From: Acholoe squamosa
Lineage: Eukaryota; Annelida; Polychaeta; Phyllodocida; Polynoidae
DNA: 64,000 nucleotides
Direction: 5' to 3'
NCBI GenBank assembly: GCA_949317995.1
Contig: OX439046.1
Coordinates: 35,252,002 to 35,316,001, forward strand
Positions 23,949 through 35,143 of the stretch are shown here, piece by piece. The position numbers and the translations under genes were made by a program. Below the pieces are notes generated by a model. That model did no database searches. It had not been told where the DNA came from and saw only the letters and a program-made list of their open reading frames with translations. Within the stretch, counting starts at the first letter, position 1. The number at the start of each line of letters is the position of its first letter.

Positions 23949-26625
23949 TACCCCTCCTACCATACAGCTTCCATATTTGGACAAACATCCCTCCACACCA
24001 AATACCCCCCGCAAACCCGCCAAACCTGCTTGACCTTGTTCAATATGGACATGACCTATAAAGGTCAAGTTCATATGGTTTGTGAAAGTACGGGTCAATC
24101 GGGATCAAGTGGGTGGTAGATGCCGCCCTAATGGAATGGCTGTCAGACGATATATCAAAGGACGTAATTTTATGTATTGCTTCATTAATTCCCCTTAGCC
24201 ATGGTTTATTTCCATCGGGCCAACGGTCAGCTGGTCAATGTGGAAATGGACAGCTATAAAGCATGGCAAATAAGAGATAATACTGATGGGATGGGAATGT
24301 AGTGGCTTCAGTCCTGGGTCATAAGGCAACACTCAAGCCTAAGCGCTTTGGGTAGGATTGTGATATAGATTAAGGGATGATGGCATCAATAAGGGAAAAG
24401 CTTTACGTGTGTTTAACTTCGCTGGGTATCAAACATCTTCTGCTTATTAAGCTGATGTAGAGAAAGGGCGTGAGAATGGTGCAATAGATCCCGAGTTGCT
24501 TTGAATGTATAGGAAGAGCACTGTTCCTCCAAGACTGAGTTTTCAGCGGAAGGAGTGCAGTGGCTGCAGCCGTATTAAAAGGAAGTTTGAGTAGAAATAA
24601 CAAAAATGACCTCACCCCCTCCCCCCCCCAACTACCATCCAGGGTGGCAACTTTATCCACCCCCCTCCCCGAAACGTCAGCAGTTCATATTTTTCCCACC
24701 AGAAGCCAGGTGCAAGTTCACTTTCTGTGCCGACGACTACGACGGTGGCGCCGCCACTGTCTACGGCGAGGGCGTGTTATACTTCCTGCTATCACGACAC
24801 GCGTCGCCATGACAACGCTGGGAATCACAGACTAGTTTCGCTTTCGGCGATGACAGGGGGTTGTCGCTAGGCTTCAGTGCGGGCGGGAGAGGAGCAGGAT
24901 CGGGAGAGACGGGGGAACGTTGGGGGTGGAGTGAGGGGTAGTGATGCGTTGCTATGGTAACAGATTAAGGAGGAGACTTGCACATGATGAGGAGTAGAGG
25001 AGGCATGGATCAACATGCAGCATATATCCTGTGAAGGTACCACAGCCCGCCACACAGACTCCTCCTCTCTGATCCCACGCGCATTCCAGCGTCATAACTG
25101 GACCAGAAAAAGAAGACAGATAAGACGACAGGAGAGATTTTCCTTTGCATGGATTAAAATGACGAATCAAAACAACCTTGTTTCTCATCAGAGAACCCGT
25201 CATCTTTGAAAGCCTGTTTTTGCTTTTCTTTGTTCCCCAGGGCATTGGCTATGCTGATGTATGCAAGAAATGAAACACTCATAGAGAAATAGGCTGCATC
25301 TAACTCTTAATCACATTTAAATGCATTATCTCGTTTCTAAATGTTAATTTTCAGTTACAATAATATTTTAAATGTCTGAAGCCATCAGATAAACGCAGGC
25401 CAAGGTGACTAAATGCAAATGTCTGTGCACCCCCCCCCCCCTTCAATGCCCCTCATACACTCCTCTCAAGTCCTCCTAAGCCCACCCTAACCTCGTCCTC
25501 CTTGCATCAGTAGCACATGAGTGGCTGTGGTTATCCACCAACGACAGCGTCTTATATCTTATATCGATTGGTGTTGCAGCTGACGCTTGGCACGTGTCCG
25601 TTTTTAAAACCCACTCTGATGGGGTGCGGAAGGTGGTGTGTAGCATCCAGTAGGCGCCGGGATTCTGTCTCAGTGCAGGAGGAGGGAGGGGAATATTCAT
25701 AAGTTATGGATTCATTTGTCATTCTGCCCCACGTCCAGCACACATCCACCAAGGCTCTAAGAGGTCCTCTGATGTTTCATCATACATGTACGGACACCCC
25801 AACAAGGCAACGGTCCCTATGTGTTTTTTTCTTTTAATTTTACTATTTCTTTGACATTCAATAAAATCCATATTACTCAATGCCCCGGCCCAATGCTCTT
25901 CTACGCCTTTCATATAACCTACAGCTAGCTCTTCTTACTTTTTTACCTTGCAGCTGCCCCCAGCTCCCTCGCTGGAACCAAGACGTTTGTGGGGGTCCTT
26001 AGACAGGTCAGGAAAAATACCCAACAGATTCCCTTTTAGAACTACGTTCTACAAGGAAACTACATTACGCAGTGCCTCACGTGACATATCGCTGAGTATA
26101 CACCGATATATATTACGCAAGCAACAGTTCCGCATTGTGTGTAAAGTTTTATAAATCGTCTTGCCAGTCCCGTCTACTATGTACCAAGTGTAGTCTACAA
26201 TCGGCAGGATCGTTTGTTTGTGTATCATTTATGACACCTATATATGACATCTTATGGTGTTAATATTTTCCCCAGCTGGTACACTGTCCTTGTCCTGTAA
26301 GGAGACCTTTACTTGTATTTTGATTTCATTACCCCTGCCTTTGTGGATGCGCCTTTCCTGGTAGTCCTAATATGGCCGAGTGGCAGTGGGACAGAAGATG
26401 GCGTTGGTACTTCCTAGGGCCCTTACATATCAAAGCAGTATCACCTGGTCTGCGTGAGTGTCAGTCCTTAGTCTGGTTGATGTCCTGCTACACCCCACAC
26501 CCCCCAGGACAGGCCTTTAATCTTGGCACCACCGCCCTAAGTCCTCTCTGCTGCACGGGTACACGGGGCTGCAGCGCACGTTTGATTTGGTTTGCCTTTA
26601 TGCGTCTGCACCAACCTCAGTATTG
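23949..26625. other. Non-coding host DNA with a GC/CpG-rich patch
   Basis: The patch at about 24600-24930 is clearly richer in CpG than its surroundings. It has a polypyrimidine-CAG at about 24688-24703 that could be a 3' splice site, followed by about 100 bp open in two frames. This could be an exon or promoter fragment, but no protein family was recognised. A C13-14 run lies near 25429-25442. Confidence 0.35.
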
Positions 26626-26636
26626 TCAGATATAGA

Positions 26637-26821
26637 GAGTGAGTGAGTGAGTAATAGATGTTTAACGCCACTTCGACAGCTAAGGTCATATTCATGGCGA
26701 GAAAACTACATTATGCAATTTCACAGGAATGTGTCAGTGCCCGCACATATGTGCACCACACACATCCGAGGGGATAGGAAAGAGGAGATATAGACCCTTT
26801 TAAGTGGGCTAGGGAAGCCCA
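26637..26821 (-). mobile_element. SINE-like retroposon, copy 1, 11-bp target duplication
   Basis: Bounded by perfect direct repeats TCAGATATAGA (26626-26636 and 26822-26832). Read on the minus strand it starts GGGCTTCC and ends in GTTAAAC plus an (ACTC)n tail, as expected of a SINE with a short-repeat 3' tail. The 185-bp body has no convincing tRNA B box, so the head origin is unknown. A relative with a different 3' half and an (AATC)n tail lies at 60192-60377. GTTAAAC-plus-tetramer tails are common in molluscan repeats (general knowledge). Confidence 0.75.
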
Positions 26822-26832
26822 TCAGATATAGA

Positions 26833-29787
26833 ATCTTCTCCTTGCAAAGTGTGTTACTTAATTAAATCCTTCCGTTTAAACTGAAAATCTAGCACCCCCA
26901 AAATCACCATATAGCTGGTATCAGATATATAGTCCACAAAACTATGTTTTAGGTTCATTGATATTGATGGAGGTGGTAAGCGATTTTGATCCAATTATTT
27001 CCACTGTACCCAATAGACTTCAGTTTACGACAGAGGCATAGTGAGAAAACACTGCAAACGAGGCCAAGTGTGGAGAGTACTTCCAATAATGCTGGTGGAA
27101 AACTTATTTGCTTCCTTTTTATTTATCTATCTTTTTTTCTAATCCCGCCCACACCCGAGTTGATTCCTGTGTGTAAACCCATTACAGAATTAGACTAACC
27201 CAAGTGCACTCCCGGTCCCTTCTACATTATATTATTTGGAAGTAAAATAAAAGTACACATTTTTTAATTTTCTGCTCACGCCTTTGAAGAAGAGTACACA
27301 TTATTTCATATGATAAGGGAGTAACGTTCTCCCATAGGATGGCAAAGGGCACGTGCATTGTCAGTGGTTTGAATTAGAGCTACCTAGTATGAGAAAGAGG
27401 TACTGGTGATTGACTTATGATGAGAGAGAGCAACGTCTACATGAATGGGCCTAAGACTATATACTACATGTATTAGAACTGACACATAGCTGCACTTTTG
27501 GCTGCACGGAAGAATAGAAGGCGTTAAGGCCGACAGTGGACATTGCATCCCTTGAAAATGCCTATAGATTAGGACTTGAGTCACTATTTGTCAATGGCAC
27601 AAGGATGTGTAGAACTGCGGGAGAGTGGGAGGCTTGCCAAATACAAGATGCCCATTCCAATGGACAGTTGCCTCATTTTAACTCTCTGACAGAGACTCCT
27701 TCAATTGAAATGTGCTTCTCTAAAGTGCGTGTTCCACTGAGTAAGTGTTCTATTTATCAAAAGTAGTTGATTTTAGCTATATCATTCAATTAGGTATTCC
27801 CACACATGCTATGCATCTTAGAGAAATTAGTATTCACTAACGACATAGATATTCAGGATATATGGCTATATTTGACCAGAGCTCTTTACTCCACCATATG
27901 AGACCCCCTGTGGGTTCACAGGCTGTTCCGCCCTATTGTGGGGCAGATAGTTTTCCATGCTATTCCAAGGTAACCCAGCTCCCATGACATACGTGTAACA
28001 TGGCCATTGCATACTTGAATGTTTCTCACCGGATACATGATGTTTAGGTAACACATTTATGTATGTATACCTAGCCTCACAACTAGTTCAGGCCTCCTTC
28101 GGTACAAAAACACGCACCTAGTGGAAAAAAGCAAGTAGGCCTATACAGTGAATATCGTAAAGAATTCACATAAAGAGGTCTCTGTTTACTCACTTTCTTC
28201 TTTAATTTTTGTCTACTGGTACCACGATGTCAACGTTGCCATTTTCTTATGTACCCCCTCTCAATAGTATTTCTCCTGGTGGGATTATGTGAGAATGGCG
28301 TGGAAATCAAATTGAAAAATACTGACAGAAAATGTCTAAAGCTCGTTTCACGGTAGGAGACGTAGCCTATGAAGAACTGATAAGGCATAGATATGCTATC
28401 AGTGTTGAGTATGTGGGGTCAGGAGGCAGACCTACATCCCCCAGTTGCACCTTTTCACCTATCACATCAACCTATCCACCCTCCTCTCCAAACCACTGCA
28501 TTATTCAATATGGACAGGGAGGGAGCAAACAAGACTTCAGACCATGCAAAAACACACATACCTTAAAGGTTAAATAGTAAACCAGAAAAGAAAACGAAGA
28601 CCAATAAAACGTAGTTGCAGTCGAGACCATAGAGTAAAGATATATAGAGCCAGGACCGAGACTGTTATTATTGCAAAAAGAGCTAGAGGGAAAGTGATAA
28701 ATTTGGCCTGGTTATGATAAGAACTACATACATCTTATTTTTCAACCTCCACAACGATGATGAATTACCCTATGCTGGTCATTACTGATGAAAACTTGAT
28801 GAGATTTAATGAACAACTGAATTCAATACTAGAACAAGATAACTTTCGAATTCGGATAGATTTTCCCACGGATGTACTTGACAGTGCATTCTGAAAGAGG
28901 AGGCAACAACTCTGTATTCCCCAGGCTGTTGTTATTCAATTGGACCTTCAAATAGTGTATTGCAGTTTCACACTTGGACATTGTCTGTAGAGAGTGACAG
29001 TGTGGCACACTCTTCTTAGATTATCATAGACCTATATACCGGTAGCTTCTATAGATCCTTCACCAGTCCCCTAAATTCTAGCAGACTTCGGGGTCACAGC
29101 TAGGATGGTCCCGGGTATTATAATGTGGACGAGGTATAATTTGTGTATAAGGCTCTTGGGATTTCTCTTTGCTGCTAGCTCTCTTCTCGTAACATACCTG
29201 AAATATGGTTACAATCTCATCATGACTCCACAACAAACCACTGTGTACTTGGGCATTTATCTTCCATCCATATATGCGTTAAGCGCTTTAGACTATCTGA
29301 CCTAAAGTCACCACTATCAGGCCCTAATGACTATTGATCCTGACATTTCTGCATGCCTACACTAGAGGCCAAATACCTGATAACTAAAACTACAACAACG
29401 TACAGATTATGGTGGCACACAGGCAGATAAGTTGCTGATAATGGGAAGTAATGATCACTGCATCAAAATATTATCTGAAGCACAACACATCGATATGACT
29501 GTTTATGATTATGGAGCCAAAACGTGAAACTGTGGTGAGTTGGCATAAAAACAAGGTCTGAGAGCCAAAGTTGAAAATCTATCCATGCATTTGTGTCTAT
29601 TTAGCTTCGTCATGGCCGAAGGCTGTCTTGTTTAGTGTATAGTAGGTGTACATGTAGGTCTCACGAATCTGATAATAGTGACTGAAAGACCATAACAGAC
29701 ATTAAATTTTGTTCACACACATAGGAGTCTGAAAGATCCCCACAGCATACCTGATGGTTTACTAGCAGATTCAAATCATTATACTAT
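26833..29787. other. Non-coding host DNA up to the retrotransposon
   Basis: AT-rich and unique. No supported gene; open frames of 60-81 codons carry no motif. Confidence 0.4.
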
Positions 29788-30167
29788 TGTAAGGGTTTGT
29801 GGCCTTACGGACCTGGGGGGTTCGGGTCTTACGATTCGGAAAGAAAGAGTAAGACAGTATTCCAAGTGTATGCCAACGGTTAGGTTTATTACTTAATGCA
29901 CACTCACGGCTGCCGGATGATATCAAAGAGGCAGCTAATATTAAAAGACAGTGGTTTACATAGTGTGGAGGCCAGAAGGGCCTCTGACGTAGCGGCTGAG
30001 CCCTGGGCTTTATATACGGACCCAGGTGTTCGTCGTCAGATGTCCCCACAGACCCGGATCGGTGCTGCCACCTATCCGGAACCTGAGGAACGTCCGACGA
30101 CTCGACTCACCCGCCACGTCAGACGGTACCCAACTCCTATGGTTTAGTAAAGTGTACCTCTACACCA
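29788..30167 (-). repeat. 3' LTR (left copy)
   Basis: 380 bp, identical base for base to 42263-42642. On the minus strand it begins TGGTGTAGAGG and ends CCCTTACA, so it has the canonical TG...CA. It contains a TATATAA box (30010-30016) and an AATAAA signal (29885-29890). In this copy the polyadenylation signal is the relevant one, since the element is transcribed leftwards. Confidence 0.97.
29885..29890 (-). terminator. Polyadenylation signal AATAAA in 3' LTR
   Basis: TTTATT on the plus strand reads AATAAA on the coding strand, 125 bp downstream of the LTR TATA box. This spacing allows a U3-R-U5 layout with R between about 30 bp after the TATA box and about 20 bp after AATAAA. Confidence 0.7.
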
Positions 30168-30174
30168 CTCCCCC
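30168..30174 (-). other. Polypurine tract
   Basis: GGGGGAG on the coding strand lies directly against the TGG start of the 3' LTR. It is short, but this is where the plus-strand primer must be in an LTR retrotransposon. Confidence 0.6.
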
Positions 30175-31685
30175 AGACATTTAGGAGGGTGTTATACATA
30201 TAATATTACTAGGATAACATTTCTACATGTCTAAACCTTTAGTAATAGAGGTACAACCATAGGTATAACATTAACACTAAATAAATTGTGAACCAGATGT
30301 CATATATATATATTCGATAGTGAAATTTAGTTACATATAACGATTAGGATGTTGAAATATTATACGAATTACTTGAAGAAGAGACAGTTATGTGAAACGG
30401 AACTGTCTATTTAATTATTATACCACATAATATTGTATTATATTTCAGGTATAATTAATAAGATAAGTAATATGAATCGTATACATGTGATGATGACAGC
30501 TATATGTAACGGAACTGTCGATAATAAAACATATCACATAATAACATCCGTATGTGTGTTTGTAGTCATTGACACCACATTTGAATATGTAGTCTTAAAG
30601 AAGACTGTTATAGTAACATCACTATCTAATGACGTGTCGTATATTAATATTATACGAATCCGTTAAGGATTCCGTGAGTAGTACGAATAGGATTATTTAT
30701 AACATACACTTGAAAAAAAAAAAAAAACATCACGGTGTGGTAATGAATATAACAATATATTATCACCGTGTACCTAATAACCTTTATAGCACCAGATCAT
30801 TATACTTATTATATAATTTTGTCTCGCAGGACAATAATATGTGTTATCTGGTGAAGTTTAACGGATCTTATAATATAAATACTAATAGTGATTAGAGATC
30901 CGTATCAGGAAATGTCTATGTACCCGTATTATAATATGTATCTAGTGGATATGTACATACATATAATATTATAGAAAAATAGAAATATGACATTATATAC
31001 AATATACAGGAATTATAAATGCTGCTGGAGTCTTCTGCTGTATCCTCCGGGTACTAGTAGGTAGGTGTGGTCAGCTAACCTCGGGATGGACGTGCTAAAG
31101 TTTATAGTTTCCTTATACTGAGTGAACACGGTAGTTGATTTGGGGCAGCTACCCACAATCCTCTAGTAGTGCTAAAGTTTATAATATATCCGAATGGTGT
31201 AGATTTGTAGAATAATAGTCCGGATGTGTCAACTGTGTAGAGAACGTAATCCTTTTTAAGTTTAGTTGACATAAGTAAAATAATAGTCCGATATAGGTTG
31301 ATCCGGAAGTAATAGTAGTAGTTGATATAAGTCCATTCGGGAGTACAGATGAGTTGTAGAGGTAAATCGTAAAGTCCATCCTAGTAATTGGTTAGCACGG
31401 GTAACAGCAGGAGTCTGGAACTGGCATCCGGATACGTCTCACAGCAGCAAGTCTACTATCGGATTGTTCATGGATGAAATTATAAGTCCGAATAGGCTAT
31501 TCAGGGTGTAATAAATGTTATACAACCTGAATAATAGACTGGTCAAAGGAACCCGGAACACATAGCATAGGTGTTCATGCACTAGAAAAAACATTCGCAG
31601 ACCTATAGGGTTCCGCAAAGACTATATCTGGTCATTTGGTGTTGAAAAAAAAAAAAAATTATGGAAGAAATAACCCTAGCATGCT
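30175..31685 (-). other. AT-rich 3' untranslated region of the retrotransposon
   Basis: About 1.5 kb between the ORF3 stop and the polypurine tract with no long sense ORF. It is very AT-rich, with A13-14 homopolymers near 30714-30727 and 31646-31659 on the plus strand. Short words recur: AACGGAACTGTC near 30399 and 30509, and ATAATAGTCCG near 31210 and 31276, with shorter variants near 31330 and 31482. It could hold packaging or export signals; nothing specific can be shown. Confidence 0.5.
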
Positions 31686-34634
31686 TTAAACGGATTTCTT
31701 AGCATGCTTCTTCTTCAGAAGAGCTAAAGCCGACTCGGGAGTGCCGTCCCACTCGTCCAAGTCGACTCCGAACACCCTCATGAACTTAGTGTTCAGGTTG
31801 GTGTTCCGAGTGATCTCCTCCTTTACACGCTTTTCCAACACGTGTACATCCATAGCTGCCTTTTCTTGAGCAGCTGAGGCAACCTCCTCCTGGGCCTTCA
31901 CATCGTCCCGGATGAGAGTCTCGAGACGTTGCTTTTCAGCGTCGCCCACCTGTTTCATACACAACAGAGTTTCGTTTAGGAGACCCTGATGAAACTCGAT
32001 CGCTTTCTCACGAACGCTCTTCTCCCAATGGGTGTAGATGGCCTTCTGGACATCTGCCTCCCCTTGGCGAGACTTCTCAAACCAAACTTCCGCATTACCA
32101 GTTTTAATGGTAATGGCGTCCTTTGGTTTCTCAGGTGCCGCGACAGCCTTGGGAGGAGTCGAGGCGGCCTGTGGACCACTTCCGGGTTTAGGACTCCCGG
32201 ACACACCTGTCGTTGGTACACAGAAGGCAGGTGGTACATTCTGTTTCAGTCCCATTTGCAGGTACATGTTTAACTGCTCCTGGGTAAAGGTAACTGGTGG
32301 GGCGGCTGGAGCGGATGCAGATCCGGCGGCAGCAGATGCGGTGGTCTTCTTTGGCATAAGGCGACCATCCTTTCCTACCACCAAGGTCTGGCTCTCAGGT
32401 CCAGGTCCCTGGTTTAAGGACGGAAAGTTTCGAGAACTCACTTTCCCAGGTTTAGATACGGCTCCAGCGTATCCGGCAGGTTCAGGCTTCTTGAACACCG
32501 GAGTGCCCTGAGCCTGTTCTGCGGGGTGCCTTGCCAGAGGGGACCTGGAACGGTCCTCTGCTCTGACCTTCGGTTTTGTCGTGCTCTGACCATTACCGTT
32601 GCCGCCACGGTTCTGGTCTCTCCTGCTCCTTTCACGAGCTCTCTTTGCATCCTTTCCGGATTCCTCGCATTTCTGCCAGAGAGACTCGTGCATGTCCAGT
32701 TTACCCTTTCCAGGAGTCAGGACTATCTTTGCTCGGAGTTTCGAATCCTTGGTCTTCGGAACTTCGCAGAGGACTTGGTCCCCTGGTCGGATCTTAGACC
32801 AAGCATCCTCGCTCAGGCTATCGAACTCCTTCATGAGTTCCTGATGAAGCTCCATGATGCGCTTCCGGGCCCCGTCCAAACCTTCTGCGTGGCATTTCTT
32901 CTGGTGTCTAGCCAGATCACTACGTCGGTTGTATTGCACCTTCGTAGTACACTTCTTGCCCTTCTTACCATAACTCGGATCACAAATGTAAACCGGGTGA
33001 TGGTGGAAGTGGGCCTCTACCAGATGCCTTTGGAACCGGGCTGGAGTACTCCAGGTCCGGATCGAGACATCACTCGCATCCTGGCAGATAGAGAAGGGAC
33101 AGGACTTTTGATCGTCGCCGTACCACTTCTCTAAAGCCCAACGCAGCTCCCTCCTCTGGGTATAAGTGTAATACCCTTCGGTGTGGTTTAGCATAAGCCA
33201 CATCTTTCGATAGGCTTTGCTCGGATTGGGGTCCTCGTCCGAAAGGCGCATCCAGTCTTCATCATCCGACTCATCGTTCTTATTGATTGAGTCTGGACAG
33301 GCATAGAGGGTAGAGCCGTCCTTCTTAACTCCGTACGCACAGTCGGAGAAACACGTCGGGATCCGGGTTTTGAATCCGGATTTGGCGTTAGCCCAACGTT
33401 CGGCCTCGGTTTGAGTTGATGGAGTGGCCTTCTCATCATACTCAACCGAGGATTCGTGCACCGACTCCTCGTCAGACGACTCAACCTCCATGGCAGTACT
33501 ACCAGTGGTTGAGGTGCTGGGTTTCGGCTCGGCTCTCGCAGAATCCGGGAGATTCTTGAGCTTCCGAGCAGCGGATCGTCGGTTCTTACTGACCTTCCAG
33601 TCTTCCTCCGGTTCCTGGGTTCCGGATGTGCTGGAGGTCGTGGCTTCTACTGGAGTAGTAGTGCTGCCGGTAGCTGATGTAGCACTGGCGGAGCTTCTGG
33701 TGGCAAGCTTCAGGTCGGGGATAGGAGGTGCGGGTGCTTCCGCGGCCCTCTTAGCCTCTTCCTGTGCCTCCTGTTCGGCAGTCATACGGCGGACAATAAC
33801 CGTCCGAAGGGCTGCAGCTCGGTCCAATCCGATTAGTGAATTGTTCTGGACATCCACCAATTCCTGTTCGGTTATGTAGTAACCGTCGTCCCACTGCTCG
33901 AAGTTAGCAGCGGCCTCCCGGAATTCCTTAGTGGTCCGGCACGGCGTCCGGATAGCACTAGGGCGTGGGTAGGTCTGGCCATCGGTATCCCAGACACAGC
34001 CTACCCAGTTGATGTTCGTAGCCTTGACGTTCCACAGGGACTTGTCAGGCTTCGGATACGCTCCGAGCTCGAAGGCTCGGTTAGCTGCGTACACGGTTTC
34101 ACGGAAACCGGCGTCCACCATAAGTCCCCGTTGGAACCACGGCCAGTCTCGAAGCCACTCGGGAGGCATCCTGGTCAGCTGTTCGGGAGCCATGACGCCC
34201 TCGATAGCTATCCTGACTTTCGGGTCCATCCTGACTGGTGTCCCGTCCGCGTAGGTCACTTGTGCCTGCAGTTCCGGGTGGACATACAGGTAGCGACCAT
34301 CATAGCTAGCTGGAAAAGGCTCCGCCACTGCTGGCTTCCACTCATCCTTCTGTCCGTCAACTTGGGTAGTTTCGGACTCTGTCGCTGCGGGTTCAGCACT
34401 CGCAGTCGCTCCGGATCCCTCTGCCGGGAGTGGAGATAGTAGTTTCTCTGGCTCATTGAGTGAGAATGAAGCCAGCTTCTCCTCGAACGAGCGATCCGTG
34501 GGTTCCTCCATGTCCATCATCTCGCTCTCTTCCTGTGTAACAGGCGACAAAGCTTCCGGAAAAGCTTCTGCGGACGGAGTCAGCTTATCCGGGTCACCGG
34601 ATAGCTTGGCTGCAGCTACGGATTCCTCAGCCAT
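31686..34634 (-). CDS. ORF3: novel zinc-finger protein in env position of the retrotransposon
   Basis: 982 codons from the first ATG (34634-34632), which has a good initiation context (G at -3, G at +4); the frame is open to a stop at 34662-34664. Residues count from that Met. Residues 105-295 look like a folded Trp/Tyr-rich domain I do not recognise. Residues 300-415 are a Ser/Thr/Glu-rich linker. C512-X4-C517-X19-H537-X4-H542 and C551-X10-C562-X14-H577-X4-H582 resemble C2H2 fingers with unusual spacing. Residues 661-707 are Arg/Ser/Gly-rich and basic. The C-terminus (about 855-945) is charged and probably helical. No signal peptide, transmembrane segment or fusion peptide is visible, so it is not an envelope protein. 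The fingers and basic stretch suggest nucleic-acid binding (inference). It is GC-richer than gag and pol. Function unknown. Confidence 0.85.
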   Translation of the reverse strand: MAEESVAAAKLSGDPDKLTPSAEAFPEALSPVTQEESEMMDMEEPTDRSFEEKLASFSLNEPEKLLSPLPAEGSGATASAEPAATESETTQVDGQKDEWKPAVAEPFPASYDGRYLYVHPELQAQVTYADGTPVRMDPKVRIAIEGVMAPEQLTRMPPEWLRDWPWFQRGLMVDAGFRETVYAANRAFELGAYPKPDKSLWNVKATNINWVGCVWDTDGQTYPRPSAIRTPCRTTKEFREAAANFEQWDDGYYITEQELVDVQNNSLIGLDRAAALRTVIVRRMTAEQEAQEEAKRAAEAPAPPIPDLKLATRSSASATSATGSTTTPVEATTSSTSGTQEPEEDWKVSKNRRSAARKLKNLPDSARAEPKPSTSTTGSTAMEVESSDEESVHESSVEYDEKATPSTQTEAERWANAKSGFKTRIPTCFSDCAYGVKKDGSTLYACPDSINKNDESDDEDWMRLSDEDPNPSKAYRKMWLMLNHTEGYYTYTQRRELRWALEKWYGDDQKSCPFSICQDASDVSIRTWSTPARFQRHLVEAHFHHHPVYICDPSYGKKGKKCTTKVQYNRRSDLARHQKKCHAEGLDGARKRIMELHQELMKEFDSLSEDAWSKIRPGDQVLCEVPKTKDSKLRAKIVLTPGKGKLDMHESLWQKCEESGKDAKRARERSRRDQNRGGNGNGQSTTKPKVRAEDRSRSPLARHPAEQAQGTPVFKKPEPAGYAGAVSKPGKVSSRNFPSLNQGPGPESQTLVVGKDGRLMPKKTTASAAAGSASAPAAPPVTFTQEQLNMYLQMGLKQNVPPAFCVPTTGVSGSPKPGSGPQAASTPPKAVAAPEKPKDAITIKTGNAEVWFEKSRQGEADVQKAIYTHWEKSVREKAIEFHQGLLNETLLCMKQVGDAEKQRLETLIRDDVKAQEEVASAAQEKAAMDVHVLEKRVKEEITRNTNLNTKFMRVFGVDLDEWDGTPESALALLKKKHAKKSV

Positions 34635-35143
34635 GACTGGGGAATCGCCCACGGGAGTAAACTACTCCTTTTTCCGGCTTTTACGGCGCCGGGGCCGACA
34701 CTAGCGGAGTCTGCCTGCTGAGAGACAGACTCTGAGGGCGCACAAGGGGTTTGCTAGATGGTAGAATTCAAGAGAGAAGGGGTGACCCGACTGTCTCAAA
34801 CACTACCAAAAAACAATATGGCGACGGGCCAGCTTTCGTGACGTCATTTCCCCGCGGTCCGCGAGGTCACGAGAGGTCAGCCGAGACTGGACACGGAGAC
34901 GTCATGCGGAAACGCACGTGCTACAGGCGGTACATCAACAAACTGATTGTTTTTAGGTAATTATCGCTCACCCCGATGACTCGACTGGGGATTTAAGTGG
35001 AGATTATGGAAAGCTTAAGCAAATCCACCGGATTATCCGTCCACTACCCATTGGTACATCATGCGGGGGCGACAAATAAGCCTTTAGGGTCAGTTGTCAT
35101 CCGTTCCTCTAAATGTAAACATTACACTCGTTGTGTATACAGG
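34635..35143 (-). promoter_or_regulatory. GC-rich pol-ORF3 gap: candidate internal promoter or splice acceptor
   Basis: About 0.5 kb between the pol stop and the ORF3 ATG. It holds a perfect CRE palindrome TGACGTCA (34839-34846) and a second half-match GACGTCA near 34898-34904. On the coding strand a pyrimidine-rich TCTGTCTCTCAG ends at 34718, a plausible 3' splice site 84 bases before the ATG. Either a spliced subgenomic RNA or an internal promoter would explain ORF3 expression. Neither is proven. Confidence 0.4.

Noticed and set aside
32526-33134. Plus-strand 202-codon ORF across ORF3
   Set aside because: Antisense shadow of the GC-rich ORF3. It has no motif and sits among several similar shadows (for example 33424-33879).
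31686-34634. ORF3 as an envelope gene
   Set aside because: The position fits env, but there is no signal peptide, hydrophobic fusion or transmembrane segment; instead there are zinc-finger-like clusters and basic, low-complexity sequence.
34635-34652. GTG start giving six extra residues to ORF3
   Set aside because: The upstream in-frame codon is GTG; the first ATG at 34634 has a good initiation context and eukaryotic elements rarely start at GTG.
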